This document shows, piece after piece, positions 6,642 through 12,754 of a stretch of DNA of 12,754 bases. The notes beneath the pieces were generated by a model, which was not told the origin of the DNA, made no database searches, and saw only the letters and a list, made by a program, of their open reading frames with translations. This DNA is from an uncultured Actinomyces sp. GTDB taxonomy: Bacteria > Actinomycetota > Actinomycetes > Actinomycetales > Actinomycetaceae. How positions within the stretch are numbered: position 1 is the stretch's first letter; every line of letters starts with the position of its first letter. A program made the position numbers and the translations under genes. The DNA is taken from assembly GCA_938028585.1 (NCBI GenBank), contig CALIZH010000313.1, positions 1-12,754 of the forward strand, written 5' to 3'.

Positions 6642-9600
6642 AGGGACACCTGCTTTCCAGAGTCGACCGCTTGGAGGAGGATGCCCCGCAACTCATCGAT
6701 GTAGGCATCAACATCGGCGGGGGTGCGCAGCATGCGCTTACGCGGATGGGGCAACTGCCTGAGCGGAACCACTATCGGTGCAGGGGGAGTTGGTGTGCTG
6801 GTCTCGGCATTGTTCTCCGCTGTGCGGCGGTCTGCCTCCAGAGCCGCTAGCAGCTCGTCATAGCTCTCCTCGTCAAACTCACGGGCGAGCTGGCGAATCA
6901 CTGGCACCGAGACAGCCTCAACCACCTGCTGCGTGGCCACGTCAATTCTGCGGTTAACCTTCGTGTGAGTGGCGTCGGTGGCATGTTCCCAGGCGGCACT
7001 GCGGCGCAGATCGTTCGCGCGCTCGCCGATGAGATCGGATGCCTCAGCCCGCTCGTCTGCCAGGATCCGGTCCGTGGCGGCGCGCAGCTCGCCGGCGGCG
7101 TCCTTCAGATGCCTCATCCGCTGCCCTCGGAAGATGTTCTGATCGGCCAGTAGTGACTCGACCCTGCTCGCCTCATCCGTCTTCAGATAGCGGAGAGTGT
7201 CCTTGCGCTCAGACAGCAGGCGTACGGCGTCGTCGTAGATCGTCTTCTGACTGCCGGCCAGGAACTGGCTGACGGAATCGATCACATCCTGCTTCGCGTC
7301 CAACAGATCGTCGGTGTGGGCGGAGAACTGGTCCAGATACCACTCGGATTCGCGCCCCATCACCTCCCGGATCAGCGTCAACGGTGCATTCAGTGCAGCC
7401 AGGAAGGGGTAAATGTTGACGAAGGTGTCCTGTTGTTGTTTCAGCGTCCGATACTCATCCTCGAACCGTGTCCTCACGTCGTCGGCCAGCTCCAAAGGAT
7501 CATTCGGAAGCTGACCAGTGGCGAAAAACTCCCGGGCAAAGTTTCGCAGTCCACTGACCCGGGCAGCGTCGAAGCTGCGCTGCGGGGCCACCGCGATCGC
7601 CTCGTGCTTCTTCTTACCGACGGGCAGCACGGCGGGAAGCTCCGTACGCTTCACAGTGCTCCCATCGAGCGTCATGGACACCCGTGAGGTAGCGGCCAAG
7701 CGTGCGAGGGCACACAGGATACTCGGCAAGGTCCACCCATAGGGCTTGCCCTCGAAGTAGGAGACGACCTGCTTGACGGTGGTCCTCACACCCAGCGCGC
7801 GCTGGGAGGACAGCCAGGTGTGGATCTCCTCGGCCAGAGGCTGAAGCGTATCCGTACTCCGGTCCAGCAGAGCCGGATCATCGCTCGCCACCCGGGCGAT
7901 GTCCGACTCCGAGTACTGGATGGAACCGAGCAACGACAGATACGGGTAGGTGCGAGTGATCAGCTGTTCCATGCCCTCTTGCACGCGCTGCACCGGATCC
8001 GCGGCGGACGTAGCAATCGACGCGCCACCGATGATCAGCTCGGAGTCGCTGATGGCCTGCTTGACGCGTGCGGTCAGCTCCTTGCGTCGTTTGCTGTTCT
8101 GCCGCTTCTTGGAATCGAGAATATGGCTCTGAGAATCGGTCAGAGACGAGCCCGCACGCAGCCGGACGTACTTATCCGTCTGAACATGCAACCGCAGATC
8201 CTGATACATCCGAGCATCGTCTGCCAGCACCACCCTGAGCTCGTCACGTCCCATGGACTGGGCCACAATGACCTCACGAGACAAGCCCAGGGCGGAGGAG
8301 ATGTAGTGCACCGCCAGCGGTTGCGCCCGGCTGTAGGGGATCTCATCCAGCAGCATCTGGTACTTGAAGGCCCCACCAGTCACTGAATGGCGTACCGACG
8401 TACCCCGGACCACGTCTTGAGTGATGACGGAGGCCAAGAGCTTGGATATCTCCGTGGAGTCGACGTCGGTGCTCTTGATCTCGTTCTCGATGTCCTGTTC
8501 CTCATTGGTCAGGTACTCGTAGACCGAGCCATTGCGCTGGACGTAGGTCTGTTGCTCCAGGAGGTCGAGTGCCTGGGAAACCTGCCGGTTCAGCTCGGTG
8601 AGGTCCTGGCCGAAACGGTTGTACAGGAGCACGGTCAGGTTGCGTGGGGTGGCGGAGAAGTCACCCACATACTTCACCAGGAACAGTGCCTTGAGCAGTC
8701 GGACCGCCACGTCCCGCACCGGCCCCTCCGGAAGCTGCGCCTCTGCCGTCGCAATATTGCGAGTAGCGGCTGACTTCACCGCCTGCCGGATTCCGGTAAA
8801 CATGGCGTCAAAGGACACGACTGCGCCGACCGTGGACTCCTTCAAGTGTGTGGCGACATCCTGTACCACCCCCAGCATCGAGCGCTCACCCACCGAGGCG
8901 TGCCGGCCCTCGAACACGTTGTGCTCAGACAGCCCCACCAAGGCCGCCTGGAAGAAGGGGAACTGGTAGGGCACGAACGGGTAGACCTGTGTGAACCTGT
9001 CCCGAGTGTCGTAGTTGCGGTACGTCTTGGAGCCATCGACGAAATCGAACAGGGCGCGGAAACTCGTGTGGAACTCGTCGTACAGCGGATCGAGAGCGGC
9101 TTCGGCGTCGGCGTTCTTACTGAGCAGACGCTTCTTGACCACCTCCTCCACGTCGTGGCTCGTCAGCTTCATGCGTGTGGCGAAGCGGGCCTGGATCTTG
9201 GAGAAGTCGTTGCCCTGGGTCCTAGTCCGATCCCCGATGACGCTATCCATGTCCTCCTGGCTGGTGACACACACCCATGCGCGTCCGTTGCAGCGCGTGC
9301 TCAGCGTCTCCACGATCGTCTGCAGGTTCAGCATGAGCTTGGTATTGGAGCCGATGAACTGGCCGACCTCGTCCACCATGAACAACAGGCGATGACCCTC
9401 GGGCTGAGCCTCCAGCCACTGGGCGACCTCATCGGCGAAGTCCTCAATGGACAGGGAGTACTGCTCCTCATAGCGGGACAGGATGCTCTCGGAAGCCGGC
9501 TCGCCGGTCACGTGTGAGAACGCCCTTGTGACGTTGTGCTCCTGGAGAATCCCTTCTTCACGGCCCTGTTCCCACGGGACGCCGGCGATCTGGGAGAATA

Positions 9601-10165
9601 CCTGCTGGAAATCCTCGAGCAGACCGCGCCGATCCAGATCTCGTTCGAAGCGGGCCACCGACGGCTCGCCCGCGTAGTAGCCCCGTGCCTCGTTGAAGAC
9701 CTTGACGAACACCTGCAGGAGGGCGTCGGTCTGGTTCTTGTCGATCAGGGGAGCCTTCTGATCGATGTTGAACAGCAGGGAGGTGGCCGGGATGTGCTCT
9801 ACCTGAGTGAGCTTGCCGCGCAGGAAGGCATCCTTCTCTGCCTCGGCCTTCTTCTTGAAAGCGTCCGCTGCATCCTTCCTGGCGCTGAGCCGTCCGGGCA
9901 CATCACCCAGCAGGAAGGCGAGCATCTTGAGCAGGTGCGACTTACCGGAACCGAAGAAACCGGAGATCCACACACCGTTGCCGCCGTTGTAGACGGGATC
10001 AGTGTAGATCTCCAACAGCTCTGACAGGGCCGCCGCTGTCTCGCCGGTGAGGACGTACTCATCAATCTCGGTGGCGAGATGCTTGGCGTCGTCGGCCTTG
10101 ATGACTCCCTCGATGGCGCGGGAGACGTCCTTGGCGAAGAGATCACCAATCATCATCTGGCTCAT
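6638..10165 (-). CDS. brxC: BREX P-loop ATPase BrxC (1175 aa)
   Basis: BrxC is the large ATPase of BREX, thought to assemble with BrxB, PglZ and PglX on DNA; it is required for defence, and its exact catalytic role is not settled. Seen: Walker A GFFGSGKSH at residues 69-77 (K75) and Walker B LLFMVDE with D265-E266. The N-terminal block contains IEGVIKADDAK and EIDEYVLTGE, as in other BrxC proteins. The middle carries RNYDTRDRFTQVYPFVPYQF and RNLTVLLYNRFG. The rest is mostly helical. Length matches the family (about 1200), which argues for BrxC; PglY is the related ATPase of other BREX subtypes. The ATG at 10165 overlaps the brxB stop by 4 bases; AGGAG at 10171-10175 is 5 bases upstream. GC is high (65% over 9361-9420). 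No frameshift or missing motif was seen. Confidence 0.95.
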   Translation of the reverse strand: MSQMMIGDLFAKDVSRAIEGVIKADDAKHLATEIDEYVLTGETAAALSELLEIYTDPVYNGGNGVWISGFFGSGKSHLLKMLAFLLGDVPGRLSARKDAADAFKKKAEAEKDAFLRGKLTQVEHIPATSLLFNIDQKAPLIDKNQTDALLQVFVKVFNEARGYYAGEPSVARFERDLDRRGLLEDFQQVFSQIAGVPWEQGREEGILQEHNVTRAFSHVTGEPASESILSRYEEQYSLSIEDFADEVAQWLEAQPEGHRLLFMVDEVGQFIGSNTKLMLNLQTIVETLSTRCNGRAWVCVTSQEDMDSVIGDRTRTQGNDFSKIQARFATRMKLTSHDVEEVVKKRLLSKNADAEAALDPLYDEFHTSFRALFDFVDGSKTYRNYDTRDRFTQVYPFVPYQFPFFQAALVGLSEHNVFEGRHASVGERSMLGVVQDVATHLKESTVGAVVSFDAMFTGIRQAVKSAATRNIATAEAQLPEGPVRDVAVRLLKALFLVKYVGDFSATPRNLTVLLYNRFGQDLTELNRQVSQALDLLEQQTYVQRNGSVYEYLTNEEQDIENEIKSTDVDSTEISKLLASVITQDVVRGTSVRHSVTGGAFKYQMLLDEIPYSRAQPLAVHYISSALGLSREVIVAQSMGRDELRVVLADDARMYQDLRLHVQTDKYVRLRAGSSLTDSQSHILDSKKRQNSKRRKELTARVKQAISDSELIIGGASIATSAADPVQRVQEGMEQLITRTYPYLSLLGSIQYSESDIARVASDDPALLDRSTDTLQPLAEEIHTWLSSQRALGVRTTVKQVVSYFEGKPYGWTLPSILCALARLAATSRVSMTLDGSTVKRTELPAVLPVGKKKHEAIAVAPQRSFDAARVSGLRNFAREFFATGQLPNDPLELADDVRTRFEDEYRTLKQQQDTFVNIYPFLAALNAPLTLIREVMGRESEWYLDQFSAHTDDLLDAKQDVIDSVSQFLAGSQKTIYDDAVRLLSERKDTLRYLKTDEASRVESLLADQNIFRGQRMRHLKDAAGELRAATDRILADERAEASDLIGERANDLRRSAAWEHATDATHTKVNRRIDVATQQVVEAVSVPVIRQLAREFDEESYDELLAALEADRRTAENNAETSTPTPPAPIVVPLRQLPHPRKRMLRTPADVDAYIDELRGILLQAVDSGKQVSL
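6647..6651 (-). promoter_or_regulatory. Shine-Dalgarno of pglX inside the brxC end
   Basis: The minus strand reads AGGTG five bases before the GTG at 6641. It is moderate in strength, lies within the last brxC codons, and supports the GTG start. Confidence 0.6.
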
Positions 10166-10776
10166 GCGGGCTCCTGTTCCAGAATGTTCTTGGCACGGTA
10201 GTACTGGTCATCCGTCAAGAGGTTGAACAGCACCAGAGATGACCCCAGTGACGCCGTCTGCGAGTACTCGCCGGGAAAAAGCATGAGCACAGGGAAGTCA
10301 GGGACGGCAACTTGCAGGTTGTTCAGAACGTTGTGTGAGCGGATAAAAGGGAACACTCGCCCGATTCCGGTCAGCACGAGCAGGTCGACGCCAGCCTCGG
10401 CCTCGATACGACGCTCGATAGCGGGGACAATGTGCTGCTCCGGATCAAGCATGCGCTGCAAGTCCCGGCGGAAGGCGGAGCGGCTGCGGGTGGGTTCGAT
10501 CTGCTCCAGGCGTTCCAGCATGTTGCCGCCGCGCCCTTCCAGCAGCTCAACGGCCAGCTCAAAGAGATCCACCACGAGGACACTCAGACCGCGTGTGGTA
10601 CGCAGCCTGTCAACGATGCGGCTGTTTGCCGCCTGCACCTCAAGCTCCTGCTCGGGCGGGTAGGGCCAGATGAAGAACGGCACCTCGTTGCCCAGCCCCT
10701 CCATGCGCAGGAACCGGTCAGACGAGAGCACAGCGAGCACATGCTGCTCAACAGAAGCGATGTCATCGTCACTCAC
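10162..10776 (-). CDS. brxB: BREX protein BrxB (DUF1788, 204 aa)
   Basis: BrxB is a small core BREX protein of the DUF1788 family that works with PglZ and BrxC in the defence complex; no enzymatic activity is known. Seen: FFIWPYPP at residues 34-41, GIGRVFPFIRSHNVLNNL at 137-154, PVLMLFPGEY at 162-171 and YYRAKNI at 192-198. These are the most recognisable conserved blocks of the family, and the length is typical (about 200). No signal peptide or membrane segment is evident, so it is cytoplasmic. The start is GTG at 10776, overlapping the brxA stop by 4 bases. A near-perfect ribosome site, AGGAGG at 10783-10788, sits 6 bases upstream and fixes this start. It lies between brxA and brxC as in type 1 BREX operons. 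Confidence 0.94.
   Translation of the reverse strand: MSDDDIASVEQHVLAVLSSDRFLRMEGLGNEVPFFIWPYPPEQELEVQAANSRIVDRLRTTRGLSVLVVDLFELAVELLEGRGGNMLERLEQIEPTRSRSAFRRDLQRMLDPEQHIVPAIERRIEAEAGVDLLVLTGIGRVFPFIRSHNVLNNLQVAVPDFPVLMLFPGEYSQTASLGSSLVLFNLLTDDQYYRAKNILEQEPA
10171..10175 (-). promoter_or_regulatory. Shine-Dalgarno of brxC inside the brxB end
   Basis: The minus strand reads AGGAG five bases before the ATG at 10165. It overlaps the last brxB codons and supports the ATG whose A lies upstream of the brxB stop, rather than the further in-frame ATGs a few codons later. Confidence 0.75.
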
Positions 10777-11396
10777 AGGCCGCCTCCTATAGGGAAGAAA
10801 CGTCGATCGCTGGGCGTGCGCGCATCCAGGAGCGCCGACACCTCCGGCGACAGCAGCGGGGAGACGATCGTGGCGTCATCGGCGAGCATGCCGCTCTGGC
10901 GCAACGCCAGAAACAGGTTGGTGCGCAGTTTGTTACGAGTTGAGGGTTTGGTCTCCTCCAACTCCGCGTGCCACAGGGCCTTGGAGTCCCAGAATCGCTC
11001 GAAGTCGGCAGGAACCAGCTGCGAGACCCCCAGCAGGAAGTGGTCGCGCACCACATCCTGAGCGAACTCCGCCACGAACGCATAATGCCGGCACATCGCC
11101 GCCCACATCAGATGCAGACGTTCCGGCCCTGGAGCGGTGACCAGATAGGCTATTTCGGTATCGCTGAGCACAGACAACCGCTGTATGAGCTCGCGGGTGA
11201 GCCTGACCGCCGTCGAGCGGGTACGTGCATGCAGCAGGTTGTCGGCATCCAACGCCTTGCGGACTGCCGCCCAGTCACGCAGTTCCAGATACAGGGGAGC
11301 GGCGACCATGGCCTCCGTCGCCAGGAGGCCGCCCAACGCGAAGGACAGCCGGTACGGCTCAGAGGTCGTCACTACGGCGCTGAGATCGCCGGTCAC
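10773..11396 (-). CDS. brxA: BREX protein BrxA (DUF1819, about 207 aa), first gene of the operon
   Basis: BrxA is the small DUF1819 protein that opens type 1 BREX operons; relatives bind DNA, and the protein is needed for full defence in some systems. Seen: YRLSFALGGLL shortly after the start, then LYLELRDW, a long helical middle, and a C-terminal LSPEVSALLDARTPSDRRFFPIGG-like end typical of the family. The frame has no ATG start. The longest version begins at a TTG (11459) with no ribosome site. The GTG at 11396 is preceded by GGGTGG about 7 bases upstream and gives the usual family length of about 200. A GTG at 11372 is a third option (199 aa). The 11396 start was chosen on these grounds and is the least certain part of the call. 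No membrane segment is evident. Confidence 0.88.
   Translation of the reverse strand: MTGDLSAVVTTSEPYRLSFALGGLLATEAMVAAPLYLELRDWAAVRKALDADNLLHARTRSTAVRLTRELIQRLSVLSDTEIAYLVTAPGPERLHLMWAAMCRHYAFVAEFAQDVVRDHFLLGVSQLVPADFERFWDSKALWHAELEETKPSTRNKLRTNLFLALRQSGMLADDATIVSPLLSPEVSALLDARTPSDRRFFPIGGGL
10783..10788 (-). promoter_or_regulatory. Strong Shine-Dalgarno of brxB inside the brxA end
   Basis: On the minus strand this reads AGGAGG, six bases before the GTG start of brxB. It is the best ribosome site in the window, lies within the last codons of brxA, and decides the brxB GTG start. Confidence 0.85.
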
Positions 11397-11595
11397 TACA
11401 ACACCACCCGCTTCGCACTTCCTGATCGCGTGCTTCACTGCCGCTGAACAATGGGGCAACCCTAGCCGATCTGGACGGAGCCATTGGAACGCACCACATC
11501 GACCGGCCTCGGTATGTCACTTCCCCTGAACGCAGCGGTGGGGATGAGCCCGGTTGCCACAACACCGACTGGTCCGCCGCGCCCTGGCCGGTAGC
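11397..11595. promoter_or_regulatory. Divergent spacer between brxA and phoH, expected to hold both promoters
   Basis: This short region separates the minus-strand BREX operon from the plus-strand phoH-ybeY pair, so promoters for both should be here (inferred from orientation). I looked for -35/-10 pairs on both strands and found none with good boxes and 16-19 base spacing; TTGGAA near 11485 and GTATGT near 11511 are about 22 bases apart, which is too far. No clear operator palindrome or terminator was seen. If brxA starts at the upstream TTG, the spacer shrinks to about 136 bases. Confidence 0.4.
11544..11594 (+). CDS. Possible 16-codon leader ORF before phoH
   Basis: ATG at 11544 opens a 16-codon frame ending at TAG 11592-11594, one base before the preferred phoH ATG at 11596. 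A GGTGGGG run directly precedes the ATG. The peptide ends in a proline-rich PTGPPRPGR. It could be a translated leader that feeds ribosomes into phoH, or chance in GC-rich DNA. There is no homology support. Confidence 0.2.
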   Translation: MSPVATTPTGPPRPGR

Positions 11596-12728
<1,133 letters not shown>

Positions 12729-12732
<4 letters not shown>

Positions 12733-12754
12733 CCGAGGTCATCAACGAGACCGA
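12729..12754 (+). CDS. ybeY: Start of ybeY (16S rRNA-processing endoribonuclease), cut by the window edge
   Basis: An ATG at 12729 overlaps the phoH stop by 4 bases and opens a frame reading MTEVINET before the window ends. Actinobacterial YbeY proteins begin with a similar T/I-EV-x-NE segment, and ybeY is the usual gene after phoH. YbeY is a metal-dependent endoribonuclease for rRNA maturation and ribosome quality control; none of its catalytic histidines are inside the window. The call rests on position plus eight residues. Confidence 0.7.

Noticed and set aside
8846..9517. 223-codon plus-strand frame opposite brxC
   Set aside because: It is a shadow of the brxC coding frame, with Leu/Val/Gly/His-rich content and no motif. 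BrxC is well supported on the other strand.
11460..11595. Sigma-70-like promoter boxes in the brxA-phoH spacer
   Set aside because: Candidate -35 and -10 boxes on either strand have wrong spacing or poor match, so no specific promoter is called.

Overview
This window looks like part of the chromosome of a high-GC actinobacterium, most likely Actinomycetaceae (Actinomyces-like). The evidence is a very GC-rich phoH gene (75% GC by hand count over 12121-12180), its 4-base overlap with a ybeY-like start, and frequent GTG starts. The genus is inferred, not proven.

Layout. From about 11,400 leftwards to base 1 there is a single minus-strand operon of six genes with no gaps. In transcription order these are brxA (DUF1819), brxB (DUF1788), brxC (large P-loop ATPase), pglX (1197-residue adenine-specific DNA methyltransferase), an RloC-like AAA ATPase (799 residues, with a zinc-hook CxxC and a candidate anticodon-nuclease C-terminus), and an AlbA_2-type putative nucleic-acid-binding protein cut by the left edge. 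Each of the five junctions is a 4-base ATGA or GTGA overlap. The order brxA-brxB-brxC-pglX is that of a type 1 BREX phage-defence system. The remaining core genes, pglZ and brxL, are not in the window and would be expected left of base 1. On the right, divergently on the plus strand, lie phoH and the first 26 bases of ybeY, a housekeeping RNA-metabolism pair. A short divergent spacer of about 200 bases separates the defence operon from it.

How the genes work together. In known type 1 systems BrxA, BrxB, BrxC, PglX, PglZ and BrxL act together: PglX methylates a non-palindromic adenine site on host DNA, and the complex blocks replication of unmethylated phage DNA without a known DNA-cleaving step. 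The two extra genes sit where BREX loci often carry cargo, after pglX. RloC is best known as a tRNA anticodon nuclease carried inside type I restriction operons and proposed as a second line of defence when the first is overcome. Its presence here, translationally coupled to pglX, suggests a two-tier arrangement: BREX first, then a toxic RNase guard. This is the most interesting part of the window. The rloC-like gene is visibly poorer in GC than its neighbours, as is a central patch of pglX where the DNA-recognition region should lie. Both suggest modular exchange.

No tRNA, rRNA, CRISPR array, insertion sequence or long repeat was seen. There is no gene-free stretch over 300 bases.
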